From Bacteroidales bacterium Bact_19 (GTDB taxonomy: Bacteria; Bacteroidota; Bacteroidia; Bacteroidales; ML635J-15), in the NCBI GenBank assembly GCA_001603595.1, contig LUZK01000032.1:1-42082 (forward strand): a stretch of DNA of 42,082 nt, given 5' to 3'. Shown piece after piece: positions 34,343 through 42,082 of this stretch; within the stretch, counting starts at the first letter, position 1; every line of letters starts with the position of its first letter. A model generated the notes under the pieces. The model was not told the DNA's origin. It did no database searches and worked only from the letters and a program-made list of their open reading frames with translations. The translations under genes were made by a program, and so were the position numbers.

Positions 34343-34777
34343 TTAGTAAGTAAGGACAAAAGGAAGAAATTCTTTATTATGTTCGTATTCACTGATTAGC
34401 ATTTTCTGAAGGATTTTGTTGTTTCGCATCATAAAGTACAGAGCTCCTTGGGCTCTCAATAATCGCTCGCTTTTGTCAATTCCGAGATTTATCTTATACA
34501 ATTCCTGAACTTCATTAGTGAGTTCCTTATAAATATAAAAATCTTCACTCATAAAATGTTTGCTAAGTGAGGTAAAACAAAAAGCTTCTATAAAAGGGTT
34601 TCTTTCTGTTTCCGTTTTTATTATGTCGTGAGTTCCAACACATAATTTAACAACATATAAATCATCTTCTGTAATTTTAGTAATAGAAAAATATTTTACG
34701 GCAATATTTAATAAATCATCCATATTAACAGTATCTTTAGGAAGCTTATTTATTGTTTTGTTAACTAAGTTATCCAT
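34343..34777 (-). CDS. Unrecognised 144-aa protein
   Basis: No family recognised. No signal peptide; mostly helical by eye (VNMDDLLNIAVKYFS, LTNEVQELYKINLGIDKSERLL). It lies 7 bases after the preceding small secreted-protein gene on the same strand, so the two are probably co-transcribed. Codon and base composition resemble the chromosome around it. Confidence 0.6.
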   Translation of the reverse strand: MDNLVNKTINKLPKDTVNMDDLLNIAVKYFSITKITEDDLYVVKLCVGTHDIIKTETERNPFIEAFCFTSLSKHFMSEDFYIYKELTNEVQELYKINLGIDKSERLLRAQGALYFMMRNNKILQKMLISEYEHNKEFLPFVLTY

Positions 34778-34784
34778 TATTGAG

Positions 34785-35120
34785 TTAAATAAGCTTTCGT
34801 TTTTTTAGTTCTTCGATGAATATCTGCTGAAGTGTCAAACTGTCATTTATCGGTAATATTTTTTCGTTAATTTTTTTTAAGTTCGAAAAGTTAGTCAAAA
34901 TATATTCTATAAATTTTAAATTATTTTTAATCAGGGCTGAGGCACAATTAGGGACATCAGGTTCTTTTATGGATGTTGATATATATTCTTTACCTTTCCA
35001 GTTCATTTTGTTTACAAGGATGAAATCTCCATAAAAATCTCTTATGTTACAATAATTTTGTCCAAAAGTGTTAAAAGCAATGATTGTTATAATAATACAA
35101 ATTAAAGCTATATTTTTCAT
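34785..35120 (-). CDS. Small exported protein of unknown function
   Basis: 111 aa with a clear signal peptide (1-20, ending NTFGQ). The mature part has two cysteines (NYCNIRDFYGD and VPNCASAL), which could form a disulfide, and a charged helical tail ending ELKKRKLI. No family recognised. First gene of a likely two-gene unit with the 144-aa protein downstream. Confidence 0.6.
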   Translation of the reverse strand: MKNIALICIIITIIAFNTFGQNYCNIRDFYGDFILVNKMNWKGKEYISTSIKEPDVPNCASALIKNNLKFIEYILTNFSNLKKINEKILPINDSLTLQQIFIEELKKRKLI

Positions 35121-35301
35121 TTTATTAAAAATTGTTTTTATTATTAGAAATAAATCCTATCAAAGATAAACAAAATTTAAAATTTGATAGAAAATTTAAC
35201 AAAAATTGTTGTGGATTTATCTGTATTAGCTTGAAAGGTAATTAAAAAAATGAATATAAATATTTCTAAAAAAGCAATTATGATTTTTAGTTTAAATGAA
35301 T

Positions 35302-35309
35302 TAGTTTTG
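35302..35309 (+). promoter_or_regulatory. -7 element before the purF-like gene
   Basis: TAGTTTTG matches TAnnTTTG and ends 20 bases before the ATG at 35330. The 209-base gap 35121-35329 is otherwise AT-rich, with no -33 box and no riboswitch recognised. Confidence 0.45.
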
Positions 35310-35329
35310 TGAGGCAAAATTGAAAAAAT

Positions 35330-37234
35330 ATGAGTGATCAGATAAAACACGAATGTGGTATTGCGATGTTGCGTTTGCTCAAACCACTTTCATACTACAA
35401 AGAGAAATACGGGACATGGAATTACGGAATTAATAAATTGTACTTGTTGGTTGAAAAGCAGCATAATCGAGGGCAAGATGGAGCGGGTGTTTTATGTTTA
35501 AAATTAGATACTCCTCCCGGAGTAAAATATATGTATAGAAAGCGTTCAGCATCATCAACACCTATAATTGATAATTTTAAGGAAATATATAAAAACTTTG
35601 ATGAAGTTTTGAGTAGAAATCCCAACAAGAACGATGATGCAGAATGGATAAAACAAAATGTTGAGTTTGCTGGAGAATTGTACATGGGGCATCTTAGATA
35701 TGGGACTTTTGGTAAAAATAATGTTGAATATGTACATCCATTTTTAAGGGTTAGCAATTGGCGTACAAAGACATTGGCACTTGCAGGAAATTTTAATTTA
35801 ACTAATGTTGACGAATTATTCCAGTTTTTGGTTGATTTTGGACAAAATCCGAAAGAGTATTCCGATACCGTTACTGCTTTAGAATTAATAGGACTTTTTA
35901 TTGATGAGGAAAATCAAAAACTTTTCAGAGAATATAAAAATCAAGGTTATAGTAATTACCAGATAAGCGGGTTAATTGAAAAGAATATAAATATATCAAA
36001 AATTCTTAAGGAAGCAATGCATAACTGGGATGGTGGTTATGTTATGGGAGGAGTAATCGGACATGGGGATGCTTTTATTGTTCGGGATCCATGGGGTATC
36101 AGACCTGCATTTTATTATAAGGATGAAGAGATTTTTGTTGCAGCTTCCGAAAGACCCGTAATTCAAACAGCTTTAAATGTCCCTGCCGAAAAGGTTATCG
36201 AACTGGAACCCGGTTATGCACTTGTAATTAAAAAAGACGGAAACATTATTAAGCAATTGATAAGAGTGCCGGAAGAAAAGTTATCTTGTAGTTTTGAACG
36301 TATTTATTTTTCTCGAGGTACTGATTTTGATATTTACGAGGAACGAAAAAAATTAGGCGAATTGCTTGTCCCTCAAATCCTTCAAGAAATAAACGAAGAT
36401 TTTGAAAACACCGTGTTCTCATATATTCCCAATACTAGTGAGGTCGCTTTTCTTGGCATGTTAAAAGGTTTGGAGACTTTTCTGAATAATCGTAAGATTA
36501 AACTTATGCGAGAAAAATGCGGAAAAATTTCTGATGACGAGATGCGCGAAATACTGGAAATGCGTCCCAGAGTTGAGAAAATAGCTGTGAAAGATGTTAA
36601 GATGCGTACATTTATAACTCAGGACGAAGACCGTAACGAAATGGTAGAACACGTTTATGATATTACCTATGGAACTGTTCGTCAGGGTAAAGACACACTT
36701 GTTATTATTGATGATAGTATTGTAAGAGGAACAACTCTTCGACAAAGTATTTTGAAGATGTTAGACAGGTTAAAACCAAAAAAAATAATTATTGTTTCTT
36801 CGGCTCCTCAAATCAGATATCCGGATTGTTACGGCATTGATATGACAAAAATCGGTGATTTTATTGCCTTTCAAGCAGCAATTTCTTTGTTGAAACAAAA
36901 AGGCAAAGAAAATATCATTGACGAAACATATAAATTATGTAAAGCACAGCAAAATCTACCCAAAGAGGACATAGTTAATTATGTTAAAAACATTTATAAA
37001 GAATTTACTAATCAAGAAATTGCAGATCAAATTTCATTTTTAATAACACAAAACACAGCTATAAAATCAGAATTTAAAACTATTTTTCAGACAGTGGAGA
37101 ACTTGCATAAAGCTTGTCCGAATAACAAAGGGGATTGGTATTTTACCGGAAATTATCCAACCCCCGGTGGAAACAAAGTTGTGAATACTTCATTTATAAA
37201 TTTTTACGAGAATAAAAACGAAAGGGCTTATTAA
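35330..37234 (+). CDS. purF: Long PurF-like amidophosphoribosyltransferase
   Basis: Transfers the amide nitrogen of glutamine to PRPP, the first step of purine synthesis. 634 aa, longer than the usual ~470-510. The glutaminase Cys is residue 9 (IKHECGIAML), implying a removed 8-residue propeptide. Other glutaminase landmarks are KQHNRGQDGAG and GHLRYGTFG; the NGNLTN motif is NFNLTN, so the oxyanion-hole Gly is Phe. The phosphoribosyltransferase half has IPNTSEVAF and the PRPP loop VIIDDSIVRGTT near 458-470. Extra length lies in insertions around 60-110 and 385-440 and in a C-terminal extension. This long form is, as I recall, common in Bacteroidota; whether it is the only PurF here cannot be told. 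Confidence 0.85.
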   Translation: MSDQIKHECGIAMLRLLKPLSYYKEKYGTWNYGINKLYLLVEKQHNRGQDGAGVLCLKLDTPPGVKYMYRKRSASSTPIIDNFKEIYKNFDEVLSRNPNKNDDAEWIKQNVEFAGELYMGHLRYGTFGKNNVEYVHPFLRVSNWRTKTLALAGNFNLTNVDELFQFLVDFGQNPKEYSDTVTALELIGLFIDEENQKLFREYKNQGYSNYQISGLIEKNINISKILKEAMHNWDGGYVMGGVIGHGDAFIVRDPWGIRPAFYYKDEEIFVAASERPVIQTALNVPAEKVIELEPGYALVIKKDGNIIKQLIRVPEEKLSCSFERIYFSRGTDFDIYEERKKLGELLVPQILQEINEDFENTVFSYIPNTSEVAFLGMLKGLETFLNNRKIKLMREKCGKISDDEMREILEMRPRVEKIAVKDVKMRTFITQDEDRNEMVEHVYDITYGTVRQGKDTLVIIDDSIVRGTTLRQSILKMLDRLKPKKIIIVSSAPQIRYPDCYGIDMTKIGDFIAFQAAISLLKQKGKENIIDETYKLCKAQQNLPKEDIVNYVKNIYKEFTNQEIADQISFLITQNTAIKSEFKTIFQTVENLHKACPNNKGDWYFTGNYPTPGGNKVVNTSFINFYENKNERAY

Positions 37235-37249
37235 GCCTTTTCGTTTTTT
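37215..37249 (+). terminator. Terminator overlapping the purF stop codon
   Basis: Arms 37215-37229 and 37233-37247 (AAAACGAAAGGGCTT against AAGCCTTTTCGTTTT, one G-T mismatch) followed by T-rich sequence. The purF TAA (37232-37234) lies in the loop/arm, so the hairpin forms partly from coding sequence. It also faces the convergent giant surface-protein gene ending at 37271. Confidence 0.8.
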
Positions 37250-37270
37250 ATTTATTACATCTACTAGTAA

Positions 37271-40200
37271 TCAGCGAACGACTGTAACTATTCCGCAGTA
37301 TTTTGTTCCATTAAATAAATCCACTGTGTAAACGTAAGATCCGGTTGGAACAGGTTTTCCGTTCCATGTACCATCCCAGGGGGCTCCGTTGCCTTTTCCT
37401 TCAAAAACAAGTTGTCCCCATCTATTGAATACTTCAATTTGTGCCCATGGATAAAGACCTATGTTTTCGATTATCCAGGTGTCGTTAATTCCGTCATTGT
37501 TTGGTGTGAAAGCATTAGGAATAATTATACATTCCACATCTTCGTCAATCAAGGTTATGTATTCAGTACGTTTTTTACAACCGTTATTATCAGTAATGGT
37601 GAAACTGTAAGTTCCCTGGCTTAATCCTGTAATATATTCTATAGGAGCAGTTTGGTCTGCCCAAGAGATAAGGTACGGTGGGTTACCTCCTGTTATAGAA
37701 ATTTCTATGTAACCATCATTATTACCTATACAGCTTGGGTTGATGCTTATATAGTTATAATCTAATTCTTCAGGTTCGTAAATCATAATAGAGCTGTTCC
37801 ATTCACAACCATTATTGTCGAAAACACTTATTAGATAGTTGCCCGGAGAAAGATTTGAAGCTGTTCTTCCGGTAAAACTATTATTGCCAAATTGCCATAA
37901 GTATGAGTATGGAGGTGTTCCACCTGATGGGTTGATTGTAATAATGCCATCGTTGTTCCCTTTACAGGTGATGTCGGATTTTATTATTTGAGCTGATAAA
38001 GGATACTGAGGATTGTTTACAGTAAATGTTTTTGCAGCGGTACAATTGTTAGCATCAGTTACTGTAACACTGTAATTACCCGGAGCAAGTCCACTAATAT
38101 TTGAAGTGGTAGCACCTGTACTCCAGCTTATGAAATATGGAGCGCGACCACCTGTAATTGAAATACTTATAGATCCGGTTGATTGATCAGTACATCCGGC
38201 TCCGATTACTGTTCCCGAAATTTGTATCCATGGAGCATCTTCAACGCTGATTTGAGCAGTTCCTGTACAACCCCAGGCGTCTGTAGCAGTTACACTGTAA
38301 GTACCAAAACTTATATTTGTATTTATATTGTTTTGTATTCCATTAGACCAGTGATAATAAACCGGAGAAATTCCATTTTGAGAATTTGCTAATAGTACGG
38401 CTGTGGCACTTCCAGCACAGATAACGGGTTGTTCTAATGATATTGATGTATGAATTGACCCACTGATTCCAATGTTAACCGAACCTGAAGAGCTGCAATT
38501 ATTTATATCCCGAACTGTAACGTAATAAGTTCCTTGCAGTAAATTATCTATATTTGTAGTATTGCTTCCGTTAGACCAGTTATAAGAGTAAGGTGCTGTT
38601 CCTCCCGATACCGAAACACTTGCACTGCCAGGATGTAGTGTACAAACAACATCTGTAGAGTTTAGTGCAATGTTTAGTTGATCAGTTTGTTCAATACTAA
38701 CAGTTGAAGTACTCGTACAACCATTACTATCAGTAACTGTTACTGTATAAGTTCCGGCAGGGAGATTTTGTGCCGTAGCTAAAGGTGTTTGAGCAGGATT
38801 GTTCCATAAATATGAATACGGAGGTGTACCTCCTGTTGCCATTACAGATGCAGAGCCTGAATTTTGTCCTGCACATGGGATATGATTAACATTAACAATT
38901 TCTGTTACTAATTCATCCGGTTCTGTTAATGTTCCGGTGGCAGTACCTGTACATCCATGATAATCAGTAACAGTAACAGTATATGTGCCGGCACCGACAG
39001 AGCTAAGTAAAATTGAATTGCTTGAATTTACATTATCCCAAGTAAAGCTGTACGGAGCTGTACCTCCATTCACAGTGCACATAATAGAACCGTTATTGTA
39101 ACCATTACAAGAAGGATTGTTTTGGCTTGAAATATTTACATTTAATTGAGAAGGACTTATTAAATTATAGTTAGCACTTAACGAACAAGACCATTGGTCT
39201 GTTACTGTAAGATTATAGGTGCCCGCAGTTAGATTTGAAATATTTGGAGTAGTACTATTTTCAGGATCGTTCCATTGATACGAATAATCAGGTACACCGC
39301 CACTAACAACAGCATGTAAACTTCCTGTCGGGGAACCAAAACATGCGGGATTTTCTCCAGTTATGTTTATTTCTATAGGTGTACTAACTTCAACTTGAAC
39401 AGACGCATAATTTTGGCAATTATTTTCATCAGTATAAATGTAACTTATGTTATGCGTACCACTGCCAGCTACTTCAGGAGCAAATTTATAACCAACTATT
39501 CCCGGACCTGAAAATATACCTCCTGTTGGGATAGCATCAAGACTTACAATAGGGGCATTAAAACAGAATTGATTTCCTGGAATAATAATTTCAGGTTGTA
39601 TTGATGGATGAACTGTAATTGTAGTTTGAGCAGTCTCCGAACAATTAAATGTATTTGTTACATTGTAAGTTATTGTATGTACTCCGGGACCTGCGATTGA
39701 TGGATTGAAGGTAAATCCTTGAATACCGGGGCCGCTTAGTGTTCCACCAGGAGGTGATACTATAACAACTGTAAAGTTTTCAAATTGACAATATTCTTGA
39801 TTAAGTCCTGAGATAATTGGAACAGGTAAAGGATTTACGGCTATGTTTGTAATAGCATTAGATATACAAGATCCATTTATAAAAGAGTATAGAATATTAT
39901 GATTGCCTGCTCCGGCCTGGGAAGGATCGAATATTCCGACATTTGGATCTGTGATTCCCTGTCCTGACCAAACACCACCAGGAATAGAGGCATTAAGAAT
40001 AATTGGTGTTGAATTTAAGCATAAAGATGATACCGGAGTTATATTAACAGGAATAAATTCATCTACAGTTATAGTAATTTCATCGGTATCGGAACAAGCT
40101 CCATTAGTAACAGTGTATGAAATTTGATGATTTCCAACGCCTGCAATATAAGTATTGAAATTGTTACCGACAACTCCTGTTCCCGACCAGATACCTCCGG

Positions 40201-42082
40201 GATTTGCTGCATTTAATGGAATATTACCTACATTTTGACAAACAGGAGTTATAGGAGTAATTGTAGCATCAACAGAACTGTTAACAATTATGTTAGTTGT
40301 TGAAGTTGAAGAGCAAGAGCCAATTGTTATAGAATAACTGATTAAATGAACTCCGGGTCCTGCTGCTGAAGGACTAAAAACTCCTGAGTTCGGATCAGTG
40401 ATACCTGTGCCAGACCAAACACCTCCGGAGGTTGCAGCTGTGAGTACTACATCCGATTCTGTTTCGCAGTATGGGCCTGAAGGATTAATTGAAGTATTCG
40501 GAACATTTATAACTTCAATTTGTATTTGATCTGTATCAATACAAGCACCATTGATTATTGTATATGAGATTGTGTGAATTCCTACACCTGCTTGAGAAGG
40601 TATAAATGTTCCTGTAGAAGGATTCCCTATCCCTTGTCCTGACCAAGTACCTCCGGGATTTTGAGATATTAATTGAAATGGAGATGCATTAAGACATACG
40701 CTTCCCGGATCAGATAAAATTTCTGCACTTATAAATGCATCAACTTGATAAATATGAAGGTCTGTTGAAATACAACTCCCGTTAGTTATGGTATAAGTCA
40801 TTGTATTGTTACCATGTTCAACTAATGAAGGATCTAAAATTCCGTTAACCGGATCAATTATTCCTGGTCCTGCCCAAATACCTCCAGAAGTTGCAGCTTG
40901 AAGAGATATTTGAGGTCCGTTCTGGCAAACATTATTTATTGGTGTAATAGTAGGATCTAAATAATTATCTACGTGAACCGTAATTGATGATTGAGTAGAA
41001 CACATTCCGTTAACTACTGTATATGTTACAGTGTGATCTCCAGGGCCACTGAAAAGAGGGGAGAACTGTCCAGTTACTGGATTAGTTACACCGACACCAC
41101 TCCATATCCCTCCATTAGGAGAAGCTTGCAGGTATGCAAAATCCGTACTTTCACAGAATGGTCCTATACCTGTAACGTTGATAACCGGAATAGTATCAAC
41201 GTGGATAATGGTCTGGCTTTGTGATGAACAAGCTCCAAAAACAATAGTGTATGATATGTTGTGGTCGCCTTGTCCCGCAATTAAAGGATTGAACGTATTT
41301 CCCACAACGCCTGTTCCTGACCAAATTCCGCCCGGATTAATACTTTGCAAGGTTATTATTCCGTAATCATGGCAAATCGGCGAAGGTGGTAAAACTATTT
41401 CAGCGGAAATAACTGGGTCAACATGTATTATTGTATTTGCTGATGACGAACAAGCCCCATTTACAAAGTTATATGTAATTATATGATCCCCTTGTCCGGC
41501 TATTGATGGAGCAAAAACTCCGGCTGTTATGTCAATGATTCCGGTTCCTGACCATAAACCTCCCGGAACATTTACTTGTAATGTTGTTGATGGATCGTTT
41601 TCACAATATGGACCTGAAACTGTTATTATGGGGTTAATAAAGCTATCAACATGTATTATTTCAGTATCATTATCAGAGCAAGCCCCATTAGTAACCACAT
41701 ATTGAATTATATGGTCTCCCGGACCTGCTAAAGCGGGATTGAAAGTATTACCGACAACGCCATTTCCTGACCAAGTACCACCGGGAGTGGCAGCGTTCAA
41801 AGCAACAGCAGCATCAGTCTGACAGAAAGGACCAACGGGAGTAATTGTTGCATTTACTTGAGAGTCCACATGTATAGTTTCCGTGTCAGTATCAGAGCAA
41901 GCCCCGTTAGTAACCACATATTGGATTATATGGTCTCCCGGACCTGCTAAAGCGGGATCGAAAGTATTACCGACAACGCCATTACCTGACCAAGTACCAT
42001 CGGGAGTGGCAGCATTCAAAGTAACAGCAGCATCAGTCTGACAGAAAGGACCAACGGGAGTAATTGTTGCATTTACTTGAGA
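37271..42082 (-). CDS. Giant T9SS surface protein with SprB-type repeats and type B sorting domain, 5' end cut by window edge
   Basis: At least 1603 aa; the frame stays open to base 42082, so the N-terminus lies outside. From the visible start there are about twelve repeats of ~73 aa with the pattern FCQ..LNAATPGGTWSGNGV and later GACSDTDT, resembling Ig/PKD-like domains of Bacteroidota surface proteins; each has two Cys, one near the start and one near the end. Next come eight SprB-type repeats (for example GGTPPYSYLW followed by LPAGTYTVTVTD). The last ~90 residues (IPNAFTPNNDGINDTW to the end) are the gliding-motility-associated C-terminal domain, a type B sorting signal for T9SS. SprB is a gliding adhesin in Flavobacterium, but these repeats also occur in non-gliding species. 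Convergent with purF. Confidence 0.9.
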   Translation of the reverse strand, partial: SQVNATITPVGPFCQTDAAVTLNAATPDGTWSGNGVVGNTFDPALAGPGDHIIQYVVTNGACSDTDTETIHVDSQVNATITPVGPFCQTDAAVALNAATPGGTWSGNGVVGNTFNPALAGPGDHIIQYVVTNGACSDNDTEIIHVDSFINPIITVSGPYCENDPSTTLQVNVPGGLWSGTGIIDITAGVFAPSIAGQGDHIITYNFVNGACSSSANTIIHVDPVISAEIVLPPSPICHDYGIITLQSINPGGIWSGTGVVGNTFNPLIAGQGDHNISYTIVFGACSSQSQTIIHVDTIPVINVTGIGPFCESTDFAYLQASPNGGIWSGVGVTNPVTGQFSPLFSGPGDHTVTYTVVNGMCSTQSSITVHVDNYLDPTITPINNVCQNGPQISLQAATSGGIWAGPGIIDPVNGILDPSLVEHGNNTMTYTITNGSCISTDLHIYQVDAFISAEILSDPGSVCLNASPFQLISQNPGGTWSGQGIGNPSTGTFIPSQAGVGIHTISYTIINGACIDTDQIQIEVINVPNTSINPSGPYCETESDVVLTAATSGGVWSGTGITDPNSGVFSPSAAGPGVHLISYSITIGSCSSTSTTNIIVNSSVDATITPITPVCQNVGNIPLNAANPGGIWSGTGVVGNNFNTYIAGVGNHQISYTVTNGACSDTDEITITVDEFIPVNITPVSSLCLNSTPIILNASIPGGVWSGQGITDPNVGIFDPSQAGAGNHNILYSFINGSCISNAITNIAVNPLPVPIISGLNQEYCQFENFTVVIVSPPGGTLSGPGIQGFTFNPSIAGPGVHTITYNVTNTFNCSETAQTTITVHPSIQPEIIIPGNQFCFNAPIVSLDAIPTGGIFSGPGIVGYKFAPEVAGSGTHNISYIYTDENNCQNYASVQVEVSTPIEINITGENPACFGSPTGSLHAVVSGGVPDYSYQWNDPENSTTPNISNLTAGTYNLTVTDQWSCSLSANYNLISPSQLNVNISSQNNPSCNGYNNGSIMCTVNGGTAPYSFTWDNVNSSNSILLSSVGAGTYTVTVTDYHGCTGTATGTLTEPDELVTEIVNVNHIPCAGQNSGSASVMATGGTPPYSYLWNNPAQTPLATAQNLPAGTYTVTVTDSNGCTSTSTVSIEQTDQLNIALNSTDVVCTLHPGSASVSVSGGTAPYSYNWSNGSNTTNIDNLLQGTYYVTVRDINNCSSSGSVNIGISGSIHTSISLEQPVICAGSATAVLLANSQNGISPVYYHWSNGIQNNINTNISFGTYSVTATDAWGCTGTAQISVEDAPWIQISGTVIGAGCTDQSTGSISISITGGRAPYFISWSTGATTSNISGLAPGNYSVTVTDANNCTAAKTFTVNNPQYPLSAQIIKSDITCKGNNDGIITINPSGGTPPYSYLWQFGNNSFTGRTASNLSPGNYLISVFDNNGCEWNSSIMIYEPEELDYNYISINPSCIGNNDGYIEISITGGNPPYLISWADQTAPIEYITGLSQGTYSFTITDNNGCKKRTEYITLIDEDVECIIIPNAFTPNNDGINDTWIIENIGLYPWAQIEVFNRWGQLVFEGKGNGAPWDGTWNGKPVPTGSYVYTVDLFNGTKYCGIVTVVR
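41644..42082 (-). repeat. Two near-identical 219-base tandem repeats at the right edge
   Basis: Adjacent units repeat with a period of 219 bases (73 codons) and differ at only a modest number of positions. Further units to the left are diverged at DNA level. The array continues beyond the window. Confidence 0.85.

Overview
The window (about 42 kb, AT-rich) comes from a member of the Bacteroidota, most likely an environmental Bacteroidia/Bacteroidales-like lineage. Three things point there: two giant secreted proteins end in the two type IX secretion (T9SS) sorting domains (type A, and the gliding-associated type B), several genes are preceded by the Bacteroidota -7 element TAnnTTTG rather than a Shine-Dalgarno-led sigma70 promoter, and the housekeeping proteins (pyrC, long purF, DUF58, MqnC) have Bacteroidota-type sequences. 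The genus cannot be named from this alone. No rRNA, tRNA or CRISPR array was seen.

Layout. 1-2208 (+): 3' part of dihydroorotase, a thioredoxin-fold exported protein and an unrecognised 123-aa protein. 2218-12246 (-): a DUF58/VWA protein and, beyond a strong hairpin terminator, a 2994-aa T9SS adhesin-like protein with 13 FN3-like and 6 MAM/jelly-roll-like modules. 12490-15266 (-): ROK sugar kinase, a DUF368 polyprenyl-phosphate transporter and shikimate dehydrogenase, probably one operon. 15384-17182 (+): Crp/Fnr regulator overlapping mqnC (futalosine menaquinone pathway). 17179-20959: lipoprotein, methyltransferase, threonine aldolase and a two-domain GNAT protein. 21013-25277 (-): TolC, HlyD-type adaptor, TsaB and a Bax-inhibitor-1 family protein, closed by a clear terminator.

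25278-33321 is the accessory part. Four minus-strand genes, mod, fic, rhuM and res, form a type III restriction-modification locus with an embedded Fic AMP-transferase-type protein and a RhuM protein. Two noncoding segments unlike the rest of the window flank it: one has a GC-rich hairpin stretch, the other a G-quadruplex motif. A pair of related palindromes lies between mod and fic, directly upstream of fic. res carries an in-frame palindromic mini-repeat, and the specificity domain of mod is much more AT-rich than its N-terminal part. This is the most likely place for an unusual composite defence system.

33322-35120 (-) holds a lipoprotein MsrB-MsrA fusion and two small unrecognised proteins. 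35330-37234 (+) is a long PurF-like amidophosphoribosyltransferase whose stop codon lies inside a terminator hairpin. 37271-42082 (-) is the 3' part of a second giant surface protein, with twelve ~73-aa Ig/PKD-like repeats, eight SprB-type repeats and a type B sorting domain; it runs off the right edge, where the last two repeats are nearly identical in DNA. In function the window mixes housekeeping metabolism (pyrimidine, purine, shikimate, menaquinone, t6A), envelope and export functions, two very large surface proteins and one mobile-looking defence locus.
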